From positions 2,162,250-2,226,249 of the forward strand of contig JANPYM010000009.1 in assembly GCA_025890175.1 (NCBI GenBank): a DNA stretch of 64,000 nt. The letters are read 5' to 3'. Below, piece after piece: positions 11,215 through 22,660 of the stretch; position 1 is the first letter of the stretch; each line of letters begins with the position of its first letter. Origin of the DNA: Ciborinia camelliae. Taxonomy: Eukaryota > Ascomycota > Leotiomycetes > Helotiales > Sclerotiniaceae. Position numbers and translations under genes: made by a program. A model generated the notes under the pieces. It saw only the letters and a program-made list of their open reading frames with translations. It was not told where the DNA came from and did no database searches.

Positions 11215-13201
11215 ATGGCAGGAAGTGATTTCAATCTTTGTTAGTTAAACCCCCTTCTCACTGGCGTCTTTTACAAACCATTCTTATGTCAATGCCCTTG
11301 CACTTGAATCATTCTTGTTTCTTTTAATTTTAATATCCATTTATTGATGGGTAATACTTACTATGAGGTTCAATTTAGATAGTACAAAGCGCGCCGCGCG
11401 AAAAGAAGCATGGCATGGTCCCGGAACAGCATGGAACCCTTTTTCGAAAACTACAAGACGGAGTAGTACATTTCCAATTCAGCTTCGCGACGAGGAAGCT
11501 CAAGGAGGAGGATTGGAAGTTCCTATGTTAAAGACCGTAAATTCTGAGAATGGACCACGATCATCAGCTAGCCATGCGCCATTCGCTCAACAAGGTGAAA
11601 TAATGGAGATGCAGGATTTGGAGAAAGCAACTACAAATAATGCTGGGCGTTCTAGCGATCCAAGTAGCCAAGAAACAGCTGTTGCAGGGCAATCATCGAG
11701 ACTACCCAGCGTGGAGGAGAAAGCTCGACGAAGATTCCTCAGCAGGTGGACCAAGAAGGATAGGGAACAACTGGCAGATGGTGAAGAGGAGAAGAAGAAA
11801 GGCGGGATATTTAGAGGAAAGGATTTGAAGCATGAACCTTTCACCCTAAGGAATCAATTGCAAAACACCATCTTTAATTCCTGGATTAACGTTTTACTCA
11901 TCGCTGCGCCAATCGGGATTGCTCTCAACTACGCAAAGGTTAATGGAATTGCCATCTTCGTGGTCAACTTTATTGCTATCATACCATTGGCAGCTATGTT
12001 GGGTTTCGCTACGGAAGAAATTTCTCTTCATGTAGGTGAGAGCTTAGGAGGTTTGCTAAATGCTTCTTTTGGGTAAGTATCACACATGGTGCTCTTTAGT
12101 ATCTACTAACACCGATTAGAAATGCTGTCGAGATGATTGTTGCGATTATTGCTCTAGCCAAGGGAGAAACCATCATTGTTCAAACCTCTTTGGTCGGCAG
12201 TATTTTATCGAATTTGTTACTCGTCATGGGGATGTGTTTCTTCTTTGGGGGGCTCAGGAGAAATGAACAATTCTTTAATCAAACAGTTGCTCAAACGGCT
12301 GCAAGTTTGTTAGCCCTCGCTGTAGCCAGTGTCATTGTTCCCACCACTTTCGATTTATTCAGTACGACAACTGAAGCTCCAATTGCGGCTATCTCTCGTG
12401 GTACCTCAATAATCCTTCTTGTGGTATATGCCGGCTATCTCTACTTTCAATTGCATACCCACTCTGTAATGTTCAATGAGGAAAGTCAGAAGGTACCAAT
12501 GAAGCCACGCAAACATGCTTTGCCAGAAGGTGCAATTGCAAAGGGTTTGGCAAAGGCTGGAGGAATTGGTGCAGGACCTGGACGAGCAAATCTCCCAGAA
12601 CGACCACCTAATGATGAACTCATCAATCCAACCGCACTCGAAGAGGAGGAAGAGGAGGGGGAAGAACCACAATTGCATATCTTGGTCGCTTGGGCTACCC
12701 TTGCAGGTTGTACTGCTATCATTGGAATTTGCGCAGAATTCATGGTTGATAGTATCAGCGCAATTACTGAAGGTGGTGGACTCTCTGAGGAATTCGTTGG
12801 TCTTATTCTTCTCCCTATTGTAGGAAATGCTGCCGAGCATGCCACTGCAGTAACAGTTGCTTGCAAAGATAAGATGGATCTTGCAATTGGTGTCGCTGTT
12901 GGATCTAGTATGCAAGTCGCCTTGTTCCTCATTCCTTTGTTGGTTGTTATCGGATGGATCATGGGCAATGATGCAATGAACTTGAGTTTCGATGGTTTCC
13001 AAGTTGCTGTCCTATTTGTGGCTGTCTTACTTGTCAACTATTTGATTGGTGATGGCAAGAGTCATTGGTTGGAAGGATTACTTTTACAATGTCTTTACAT
13101 GTGAGTTGTATTGTCCCTCTTTCCTTGATATATTTTTACTGACATTCAATAGAATCATTGCAGTATGTGCTTGGTATTACCCAGCAACAAATGCAGCATA
13201 G
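11215..13201 (+). CDS. Vacuolar Ca2+/H+ exchanger (CaCA superfamily, CAX/VCX1 type), about 582 aa
   Basis: Secondary antiporter of the CAX family that moves cytosolic Ca2+ into the vacuole in exchange for protons. Exons: 11215-11239, 11379-12072, 12120-13100, 13153-13201 (1749 nt). Introns 2 and 3 are firm: GTAAGT with branch CTACTAAC and acceptor TTAG, then GTGAGT...CAATAG. Joining exons 2 and 3 restores the first alpha repeat (GNAVE, residues about 240-244); the second repeat GNAAEHATA is at about 475-483. Many hydrophobic helices flank both, with an acidic E-rich linker between the halves (about residue 410) and a C-terminus ending CAWYYPATNAA. The hydrophilic N-terminus of about 170 residues is typical of fungal members. 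The tiny first exon (MAGSDFNL) has a good start context and keeps frame; the alternative is an unspliced start at 11363 giving 579 aa. Confidence 0.9.
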
Positions 13202-14170
13202 ATGAAGATATATCAAAAATATTCGAAGGCCATACGTTTTAGTTCAATATAGAGCTAATAATTCTTCCTTCTATAAAAGTCCAACTTTTATTGGAAATTT
13301 GAGCCCATTAAATTCGAGCAAAATCTCGCGTCTCGTTGAGAGACGATTTTCAAAATGATTACAGTTACAGTTACATCGATTCTCGATATTTACAACACAC
13401 ACACACAATTCAATATTTAATGTTTATGCCATCCGTTCATCCTTTGCTTCTTCTCATACCTATTTTACCGACTTCTCGATGCAGTCAACAAACATACAGC
13501 ACCGCACCACCATGGCGCATATTACCTGGATGACGCTGCATCCTTCTCCCTATTTGTATCATATGAATACCACTTTTTGTTTCCCCACGCATGTACATAA
13601 CTAAATAAAGTTACAGGCGTTTTTTTTTTCGTAGAGGATAGATGGATTGAATTGATGTTTATCTGCTTGCTTGCTTGTTTGCTTGCTTGTCTGATAGCTT
13701 GCTATACAGGCAGGCAGTCAATCAGGCAGTCAATCAGGCAGGCAATCAGGCAGGCAGGCAGGCAACATAAGATAAGATGGTTTGGTTTGGGAGTTTGGGG
13801 AGTGGAAATGTGGAATGGAACGGAATGTCCTTTCTTTCTAGAACTTTTTTTTCTTCTTTTTTTTCTTCTTGGAAAAATTCTTTTTCGACTTCTTTTTCGA
13901 TGCTTTTTTTTGGTGGATGGATGGATGGGTGGGAGGGTGGATGATGTGAGAGGGGAGAATCGGAGAATGGGGGAAAAGGGGAAAAGGGAGGTGGGAGAAA
14001 TGGGAGGAGAGAGGGAGGGTAGAGAGTGGGGAATGGATGCTGAGGAGTGGATGGATGGATGGATACCATAGAGGGAGATGGGAGATGGGAGGTGCGAGGT
14101 TAGATGCTAGATGCTAGGTGCTAGATATCTTAGATGTTGGAGTAGATAGGGATAGGAATAGGGATAGGAA
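13202..14170. other. 3' flank of the exchanger gene and low-complexity DNA
   Basis: 13202-13640 is the likely 3' UTR and spacer. 13650-14070 is simple sequence: GCTTGCTT, then CAGGCAGTCAAT units, then G/A-rich DNA. The overlapping frames at 13652-14071 (plus) and 13746-14069 (minus) are low-complexity shadows. Confidence 0.5.
13707..13764. repeat. CAGGCAGTCAAT short tandem repeat
   Basis: Alternating CAGG and CAGTCAAT units, about five periods. Confidence 0.85.
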
Positions 14171-14280
14171 TTAATGAATAAGATTATCACATGTGGATTT
14201 TTTGTTGTTTTGCCTTTTTTATCTTTTTATACTTTTATATATCTATTGTATCTACCTACCTACCTAGATATATATACCTA

Positions 14281-14314
14281 TATATTTAGGTATGTATGTA
14301 TGTATGTATATATG

Positions 14315-14345
<31 letters not shown>

Positions 14346-14460
14346 ATATGTATATATATATATATGTATATATATATGTATGTATATATATATGTATGTA
14401 TATATATATGTATATATATATGTATGTATATATGTATGTATATATATATATGTAGATATG
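14281..14460. repeat. (TATG)n/(TATA)n compound microsatellite, about 180 bp
   Basis: A long mix of TATG and TATA units. It gives open frames made only of Tyr, Ile, Met, Val and Cys on both strands (14174-14455 plus, 14264-14599 minus), which are artefacts. Confidence 0.95.
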
Positions 14461-14689
14461 TAGGTAGATAGATAGGTATTGGGCTAGTTATACTTATCAT
14501 GAGGTGATTTTTGTGCAGTGGATTGTTGGATTGATGAATTGATAGATGGGAGAGAGTGTGGGATATATATTGGGGTGGGAAATGGGAAATAGGAGTCATT
14601 ACCTCACGAGGTAAAACGAGCTTAAACTTAAACTTAAACTTAGGTTTAGGTTCAGGTTACAAATTGTAGGTAGTGCAGTAAGGATAACT

Positions 14690-15075
14690 TTAAATAGGTG
14701 CGAGGTGCGAGGTGAGAGGTGAGGGGTGAGAGTTAAAAGCCCCAGATCTCCTATGTTCTATCTCCTTACTCCTTATTCCTTATTCCAGCTAGCTCTTTTG
14801 CGCTATTGGCTCGTTTTTTTCTCGTTTTGAGGGGAGGGGGTGAGAGGGGGGGTTCAGAAGGGGAGGAGGGAGAGGGGGGGATTTTTGGAGGGGGGTTTGA
14901 AGGGGGTTTGAAGGGGATGATGGGGGGTTGGGAAGGGTTAAGAAGCGGGGGTTAGGAAAGGAGGGAAAGGAGGGAAAGGACGAGGGGGTAGGGGGTGTTG
15001 GGGGTTGGGGGTTGGTTGGGAAGGGGAGGGTGAGAGGGGAGCGTAATAAGGGCGAGGAGGGGAGGAGGGGAAGAT
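14690..15075 (+). repeat. G-rich low-complexity tract with many G runs
   Basis: Plus strand dominated by G runs of 3 to 8 separated by A or T, densest at 14828-15075. It could form G-quadruplexes on this strand. No coding signal. Confidence 0.85.
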
Positions 15076-17522
15076 AGATGGTTCTGGTTCTGGTTCTTTG
15101 AAAGGTATGGGATTATGGAATGTTGGGATTATGATAGGAAAAAGGAGGAGAAGGAGAATGATGATAATAGAGTAGATGATTTTAAGTGGGATGTTTTGAG
15201 TGTTTTGGGTGTTTTTTCCCTGGAGAATGAAATGGGATGGGATGGGATGGGGTTTTGGGGAATGGAATGGAATGAGATGGGTTGGGATGAGATGGTTCTA
15301 GATAAAAGACTGAAGATGGGGAAGTTTAAGATGGTAATTTGAGATGGTAACTTGAGATGTATACCTATGTAGATGCAATCTTAGTTAGAACTTGATCTAA
15401 CTTTGACTCTGCTCAGGTTACCTACTTATTAGGCTTGGGGTTCAGGGTTTCAGGTACCAATTATGAGTAAAAATTCAATATTCTTTGATTTATGGAGGGG
15501 CTGGTGGGTGGTGGGTAGGTAGTGAGGGTAGAAGTGAGCTAGGAGGAAGAGCAGAGGTGGGTGATGAATAGGTAGTGTTAAACTTGAAACTTGAAACTTT
15601 GAAGGTACAAGGTGCAACTTGGGAAGTTGGGAAGCTTGAAATTCATGTTGTGGATCATTGATTCCTCTTTTTGGGGAGATTTTTGGGTTGGATGGAGTGA
15701 GGGGGGAAAGGGGAAAGGGTGAAGAGATGATGGTTTGTGATAAAATTGATATCTACTGTATATTTTTATCTCAAAGTTCTTTCCACCAATCCATCGAATT
15801 ATCGCGCTGGCTCTAAGATACATCTTATCTTGTCATTCTGTTTGCAGTATACGAATGCAATATTGAATAGTAGTTCAAGTTGGATGGTAATACTATTAGT
15901 AATCTGAAGAGAAGGTAGAAATTAAGCAGCCTGGCATTTCTTGATATGTATATCATGAAATTTCTGACAGGCAATAAACTTTAATAGGAAACCCAGCCTC
16001 GTCATTGACAGACAAGAGTGAGGTGATGGATTGATTGATGTTATAGGATTCAATTGAATTCTTACCTAACCCATTCATATCGCATTAGGTAATTCTCCAA
16101 AAGTAGAAACCCCCAGCTTCCTTCCTCCTCCGATCTTATTCACCCCAGGTCCCCATCCATTCTTTTTCTATGGATCCCCACCCTTCAACCGCCAGCTTCG
16201 AGGCAGTCAGCTCATCTACTTTCTACCTCTTTAACCAATGCTACGTATGCTATGTCACATTTGGTAAAGTTTACTATCTTGAAATCACAAAGCAGGCCCC
16301 GGTGAATCACATGCAGAGTAGACGGAAAGGAGAATACGTCATGCACATGCTTCCACGTTCAAAATTCTCACTTTTTAGGTTATTTAAATCTATTTTTCTT
16401 CCTCCTTCAACCCTTCAACCGTGGATTGAATATTCAACTTCAGACTTTTTCATGGTAGAATTTTGAGTAGAAGTCAAGTCAGAGCTCAAATTCTCTAGAT
16501 TTCTAGAAGTAAATCTTACATGTATAAATAGCGCGTGGGTATTTGAAGTGGTGCAACACTTATAAGGGATAAGCATCAGAAAGTGATCTACCGAGTAGAC
16601 TGTATATAAAAAGCAATTGGTTTATACTACCATCTCATATAAATTCTCTTTTTTCACCTCATCTACCCGTGGACATCTCTCTCAATCGTAAGTTTCGAAA
16701 CAAGAAGATTCCCTCTAGTGAAATTTGATACCTTGAGAGCTTCAGCCTTCTCATACAGCACCGTGATGTACCCTGTCTGTCTGGATTCTGGCCTGAGATT
16801 AAATTTAAGGCTAGTTGATCCGAGTAGATTCCAACCCAATCTAACCTACAGGAAAGTAATAAGTCTTATGAGATCCACTTTCCAAGAATCTAGTTAGCTT
16901 ATTTTATTGATAGCTTCCAAGTTGAAAGTTGAGAGGTTGCGTTCTTCTTTTTTTGAATCCTCATATTTGATGTTTTGTATAGAAGTCATGATCAGGCTTG
17001 TGAGTAGGAGTAGAGACTTGAGGATGATGGGATAATGGTGGACAGTACCTTATTAGTAGTAGTAGATATAAGAGGAATCTTGATAGATTGGTATATACTA
17101 TAGTCACAGGAGTGGCTTCCATACGTTCGATCTCAGATCACTTCTCATCCCATCTCCATCTCTCAACCGCGAGCTCCGCAACAAGAGATTGCTCTTCCCT
17201 CTATGGACAGTGGACACCTTGAAATCTTCTACTCCGCGTATCCTCGTGCCTTATCTTGATTTGCCTAGCCAGTAAGATCTTCCTTCTATGGACTCGGGCT
17301 ATGGACACCTTGAAAGCATCTACTCTGTGTATGCCGTGCCGTATCTTGATTTGCCCACCCAGTAAAATTAAAATCCAGCGAGTGAATTAAACAGCTCAAC
17401 AGAAAGAAGACTAAATCATATGACCCGCGTAAAACTGCAATTCTTTTCAACTTGTTGACCTACTTTGAATTTCTCTTCTTTCTCTTCTTCTTCTTCTTCT
17501 TTTTTTCTTCAAGAATTCCAAG
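15076..17522. other. Intergenic region upstream of the 17.5-21.1 kb gene
   Basis: No supported gene. 15230-15300 is a GGGAT/GGAAT simple repeat. A 98-codon plus frame at 16170-16466 (MDPHPSTASFEAVSS...) is unbiased enough to note but has no domain or splice support. 16620-17370 contains related repeat copies, described separately. Confidence 0.4.
17190..17370. repeat. Tandem duplication of about 88 bp
   Basis: Two adjacent diverged copies, about 17192-17280 and 17281-17370. Both contain TTCCYTCTATGGAC, GGACACCTTGAAA, and TATCTTGATTTGCC followed by CCAGTAA. A weaker third copy of the flanking part lies at about 16640-16735 (CTCTCAAYCG, then AACAAGA and CCCTCTA). Confidence 0.75.
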
Positions 17523-20500
17523 ATGTCACAGGTATGTTAACTTCTTCTTCTACTCTTTTTATTTCATCACAGCTGCTAGCATTGATTATCCAAACAATTG
17601 ATTTGGCTGTTGTGCAATTTGAGTTTTGTGGTGGTGTTTTGCTACAGCAAGGTGTAAAAGCATCCGATTGGCTCGGTTCGAGTAGGGGCTGATCTCAGCC
17701 TCTTTTCAACTACCCCCCTCCTTTTCCATTATCCATCCACCTCTGTTTAAGGAGCAGAACAATACTAACTTTTGGAGCAGCAGCAGCAACAACAGCCACA
17801 ACAAGGGGTGGAGGGGGAGAGAGAGGATCGAGGTGTTGGAGCTTCTGGTGGTGAGTTTTTTTTGTTATTCTTTTCACCCAAGTTTTTGTTTTGGTTGTCG
17901 CTTTTTCTGGCTGTTGTCTTGTCTCTTTTATCTCGTTGTTACCTGTTGTCTTTTTTATCTTGTTATTGTTTGTTGAATTGGTTATCTGCTGAATTGAAAC
18001 TATCGTCATGGTTTGAAAGAAGGAGTTGAACTGTTCTGATTTTTTCTGAACTATTACTACCTTCATTGTTCTTAAGACAGAAGAGAATCATCTTACTATC
18101 TTCCAATCTGTTTTTGAGAAGAGTCTGTGGTTTCTTGTCTTAGGACCATTTTATTTACTGTTGTTCTTGAATCTTTGTTTGGGGATAGTTAGTACTTGTT
18201 CTTCTCAAATCTGGCTTATTTATCATCATCTGCTCAACTTTATTTGAGGATAGTCTGAGATTCTTGTTTTCAGGTGCATTTCTTACTTTTTTCTGGCTCA
18301 ATAGAGAAGATAATTACATATATTAGTTGATTCTGAAGTCATTTAATGAGCTATTCCCTGGTGAAGTTTCTTCAGGAATAGTTTGTATTGCTTAATCTCA
18401 AATCACTTCCTTTAGCACTATCTTCGAATCTATCTTTGATGAGAGTCTAAACTTCTTGTTCTCAAACCATCTTACTTACTACTATCATTGAACCTATCCT
18501 TGAGAATAGTTAGAATTTATGATTTTGAAACCACTTTCTCTTTTATTTTCATCAAATCTATCTTTGAGAATAGTTAACATGTATTACTCTTGAACCACTT
18601 TCTTCTCTTGTTATCTTTGAATCTGTCTCGGATGATACTGTGTACTTCTTATTCTCAAACTGTTTCGCTTATTACTGTCATCGAACCTGTCCTTGGGAAT
18701 AGTTAGTTTTTTCACTCTCAAACCACTTCCTTTCTTATTATCTTCGAATCTATCTTCAATGATAGTCTATATTTGTTGTTTTGAAACCATTTCAAAACTA
18801 CTATCATCGAGTGTATCCTTAAGAACAGTTCATATTTATTATTCTCAAGAGAGACTTTTCTTCCTGTTATCGGCCAATCTACCTTTCATGTCTTCAAAAC
18901 TTCACCTTCTCGCCTCTGAAAATCTCTATTCACCATCTCCAAATAAATTTTCTTTCACCGCCTTGCTACCACTTATACCTTCGATCATTGTTTTCAAAAA
19001 CTGACTTTTATTTTCTTACAATACAGCCGCAGCACCAGAAGCTTCGGCCCTCGATCCTGGTAAGTCTCCCACCATAAATCTCATCAATCCACACCGATCT
19101 ACACTTTCTAATCCAAATTTTCTGCAGCTCTCTATATGGCAGACAACTTTGAGCCTCAACCGTTCTCGAGCGAGGAGCGCTTTATGCGCTGGCCTTGCCC
19201 AGCAAACGTGTTCGGTCCATACCGAGAATTTGCTCTGGCTGTGCTGGAGCACAGGGAGAATGGCCCTTCGCCATTCATGATAGAGATGCCGTCGGAGCTC
19301 TATCTCCACATCAAGAAGACGCAGAAGCATCGCGACGCGATGCAAGACGTCGATCTTGCAAACATGTCTGGAGATAACTTCAGAGACGACGATATACCAT
19401 GGCCAGACTATCAATCGGTCATGATCCCACCAATATCCGAGGACCAACTCGAGGGAATTGGCTACAACATTGACGAGACCGATGACGAGCTTACTGGGCC
19501 AATCATGGGTCCCGCAATGGCAGATAGCGATTTCATCTTTCAAAAATTGGAATTGGAAGAGAAGAGAACGGCGGAAGATCCATTGGAGGATCTTCCAATG
19601 GATTATCAAGAGAGACGGTTCTTTTCTGACCGAGAAGAGAGCTTTGCCACCGCCATGAGGTATGTTTTGATTTGATTTTGATTTTGATATTGATTTCCTT
19701 TGCTTGAGACTGACTTGTTTCTTTATAGAGCTGGACAGGCAGAGGGAATTCCACCATGGGCACACCATGGTTTCTATACTTACGATGAAGAAACTGTAAG
19801 TCTTTAATCCCTTGATATCCCTTCTTTCCTCCCCCCTCCTGAAATTCCAATACTAATGTCCATCAAACAGGTCGCCGAGTTCGATCGTGAGAAGATCGCC
19901 GAAGGTCTTAGAGACTACGACGACACATACCGCGCCAACTACCTGAACTCTGATTTCAATCCAGAACAACCAGTAGTCCCACCATCAATTCCTGGCGCCA
20001 TGACAAACTGGTACCGCAAGGGTCCAGTGGGGCGTGGTCCAAAGCCTCCCCCTCGACCAGATATTGCAGATAGACTTGCGGAGGATTATAGATGGCTTCT
20101 TGAGGATGACAGTCTAGATAAAGCTAAGGATAACGGAGATGTGCAGATGGGTGGTATGGGAGATATTGGTGGAAGACGTGCTGCGAGCGATCTTCCTGGT
20201 CCTTCGGGATATAATTCTGGGTCACGTTCAGGAGCTGTCTCTACCAATACACCAAAAGCTACGACCAATGCACCAGGTCCTTCTGGATACAATTCCGGAA
20301 CTGGCAGAAAAATTGGCATGAATAGTGCAGCAGGTCCTTCAGGATACAACTCTGGAGCCAGTGGAAGAAGTGGTGTGAGCAGTGCAGCAGGTCCTTCAGG
20401 CTACAATTCTGGATCAGCTTCAAGAAATACTTTCAGCATGGGAGTAAGTGGTGGAAGAAGTACTTTGAGCGATACTTCAACTCCTTCAATATACAGTGAC

Positions 20501-21100
20501 GGATTCAAGCTCGCTGCGAGAGCCACTCCTGTCTTCAAAGACCCTACTGCAGATCCTACTACATATCACAGCGGCATCCCAACCAACCTCAACACCGGCA
20601 CCATCAACGAAGTCCAATCTCGAGGCCTTACCCATCAAACCTTTATTACAAGCGAAGCCACAAGCGAATCTACCACCACAACACCTACCAAGAAGCCAGA
20701 GCACAATATGCAGAGCGATGTGGATCTTGTTATTTCAACAGAGGTCACCAAGAGGGGCATTTCCAGAGGTAGTGATGATGAAGACTGGGAGCCAGAAAAG
20801 AAGCAAAAGGGAAACAAGAAGGTCACTCCAAAGGTTTCCACTCCAAGAAATAAGAAGTCAAAGGACCTTACACCTAAAGCTGCCGCCCCTAAGACTGCCG
20901 TCCCCAATCCCTTCAAGACCGCCACTCCGAAAGCCAAGAACCCGAAACCTGCCACTCCCAAAGCCGCAACCCCTACCCCGGCTATCTCATCTACACCCAA
21001 ACCCACCACCAGAAAGCCTACACTCAAGAAAAGCATTTCGGGAGAAAGTGACGATGGAAACTGGGAGCCCGATGACGACGACGATCTATACGACGCCTAA
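17523..21100 (+). CDS. Repetitive, probably nuclear, uncharacterised protein (6 exons, about 647 aa)
   Basis: Inferred exons: 17523-17531, 17778-17850, 19027-19059, 19128-19659, 19729-19795, 19871-21100 (1944 nt, frame kept at every join). The N-terminus reads MSQ, a Gln-rich run, GVEGEREDRG, then GAAAPEASALDPALYMADNF. Residues about 35-240 look like a folded, conserved part (PFSSEERFMRWPCPANVFGP; PPWAHHGFYTYDEETVAEFD; SIPGAMTNWYRKGPVGRGPK). After this come four or so AGPSGYNSG repeats, a Ser/Thr-rich stretch, then a Lys/Thr/Pro-rich tail with TPK repeats and two copies of DDxxWEP. The basic tail suggests a nuclear or nucleic-acid-bound protein, but that is inference and I recognise no family. 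The first three exons are less certain than the last three. Intron 3 (19060-19127) and intron 4 (19660-19728) have good donor and acceptor signals. Confidence 0.75.
18100..18900. repeat. Degenerate minisatellite in an intron, about 12 units of 62-66 bp
   Basis: Unit starts, anchored on [AG]A[AG][TC]CT[AG]TC[CT]TT, fall near 18105, 18170, 18235, 18297, 18426, 18490, 18553, 18619, 18683, 18745, 18809 and 18874. Each unit then has a GATAGT or GAATAGTTAG core and a CTCAAACCACTT-like block. It lies inside the intron 17851-19026. Confidence 0.85.
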
Positions 21101-22172
21101 GTTCTTATATCCCGCTAATTTGGAGTTATTTGGATCTCGCGCAACTTAATTTCGGCTCTTGATGATACCCTGTCTTTCTTTGGCCGTGGTTGAGGAGAGT
21201 ACTTTGATGCTTGCCGCAAGTTCGATATGGATAACTTTCCAAGTCTTGGTTATAAAGACATGCATGCATGGTATGGTGATTGATAGGAAGGAAGGCATGA
21301 TTCTATTCGATTCGATATGGATTCTTTTGAGGGAGCGCTATGCTTTTTTATGTTTCTTTTGTTTTATCTTTGACTTTTAATGATTGATACCCTTAGAGAC
21401 TTTGGTTGGCGTTGAGGAAAATCATGGTATGCGTTAAATATACCGATTCTTCAAGACTTTTCGACTAGATAAGATGGGTTCGAGATGGATAGGGAAGGGA
21501 GGATGCTTCGATACGGAGCTATTCGGTGGATATAATTTCCTTACGGCTTTTGATGATACTCTGCTTTAGCTAGAGTTGAGGAAAGTACTGGGGGTTTTTA
21601 TACGTTGACATGTGTGCTCATTTTCTCATTTCTCGAGACTGCTCTGATAATAAGGAATGGATAGGATAGATCGAATAGATCTTTTATATTCAGAAGAAAA
21701 ACGGCATGGGCATAGTCTTTAGAATGAATAATGATGATGATTTTATATTTATGCAGCATCAATACATGAAACTCTGAGACGATTGACTTCTTGAGAGACT
21801 CCTTCAAGATGATACTAGATGAAAAAATCAATCATTGCTTTTATCTCCCTTTCTAACAATTTGTATAAAGCAACATAGCCATATGTTTTCTTCCCAATTT
21901 GCCCCCCAATTCCGATTTCGATATCAATTATATGAATATGACGAAAATAGTACCCCCCAGTCCCCTTTACCGTGCCTCCAACAACACCATTCCATAGTAA
22001 TACCAATATAAGAATAATATAACAGCCTCCCACCCAACCAAATCCATATAACCCCAAATCAGCAGCCATAGCCGTTCCACCCACCCAATCATATCCTACA
22101 CCAATCCCATACTCATACAAGCAAGACCCTAAGACCCCAACCCCCAACCCCCATCAATCCACACCTCCCACG
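21101..22172. other. Intergenic 3' region
   Basis: 3' flank of the plus gene and of the small minus gene. 21150-21215 and 21537-21600 are diverged copies of one sequence (GATGATAC, then CTGTCTTT/CTGCTTTA, then GTTGAGGARAGTACT). No gene seen; the frames at 21598-22147 (minus) are not supported. Confidence 0.45.
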
Positions 22173-22660
22173 TCAGTTTCCATACATACACCCCCTGCTA
22201 GCTCTTCTCGCATGATAAACCACACTCCTTCCAATTCCACAGCCATGAGAACCCGTCCTGGAATGTGATTCTGATATATCCGAATCGTAACATCGATTTA
22301 GATTGGTATAATGATTATCCGAGACAACGGCTGTCGATGCAATGGCTTTCTCTTTCATGAGTGATATTCTGCGTTGAGATTTGTTAGTTTCCGAGTAAAT
22401 GTAGAAGGGGAATGAGAGATGGGAAGGCTGACTTACTCATCCTCGGAATAGCCGGGGAGGTTTACTGCTGGGCCTTCTTGAAAATTGAAGGGTGCACTCT
22501 GTGATTGTCGTGTTAGAAAGATTTTATACTGTGGAATTGAAGGACTAGAAAAGAAACTTACTATGGATATAGGTTTAGGTGTCTTTGGTTTCATTCCGAA
22601 AGTCTCAGCACATTTATTGCTGAATTTCAGAAAAGTTGCTTTGAGCTGTATGCAGGACAT
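22173..22660 (-). CDS. Small uncharacterised protein (3 exons, about 118 aa)
   Basis: Exons 22660-22562, 22498-22437 and 22368-22173 sum to 357 nt. Both introns have strong signals: 63 nt (GTAAGT...CTAACACG...CACAG) and 68 nt (GTAAGT...ACTAACAAA...CGCAG). Joined, it reads MSCIQLKATFLKFSN..., KPKTPKPISI-SAPFNFQEGPAV, NLPGYSEDE-ISLMKEKAIAS and on to ...RGCMYGN. The central block APFNFQEGP...LPGYSEDEISLMKEKA looks like a conserved short motif and crosses both splice joins, which supports the model. The tail is Ser/His/Arg-rich. It carries neither a signal peptide nor a membrane segment. I cannot assign a function. Confidence 0.7.

Noticed and set aside
12406..13037. Minus-strand frames of 198 and 183 codons opposite the Ca2+/H+ exchanger
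   Set aside because: Antisense shadows of a well-supported conserved gene.
13652..14071. 139-codon plus frame and its 107-codon minus partner
   Set aside because: Low-complexity GCTT, CAGG and GGAT repeats explain both frames; product composition is extreme.
14174..14599. Overlapping open frames of 93 and 111 codons on both strands
   Set aside because: They are translations of the TATG/TATA microsatellite (only Tyr, Ile, Met, Val, Cys, His, Thr) and carry no protein signal.
16170..16466. 98-codon plus frame (MDPHPSTASFEAVSS...)
   Set aside because: Balanced composition but no domain, splice sites or neighbours to support it; left as a note in the intergenic entry.
18693..19004. 103-codon plus frame
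   Set aside because: Lies inside the long intron and is made of the 64-bp minisatellite.
20496..21149. 217-codon plus frame overlapping the repetitive-protein gene
   Set aside because: Different frame of the same Lys/Thr/Pro-rich repeats; the main frame continues the spliced upstream exons and this one does not.
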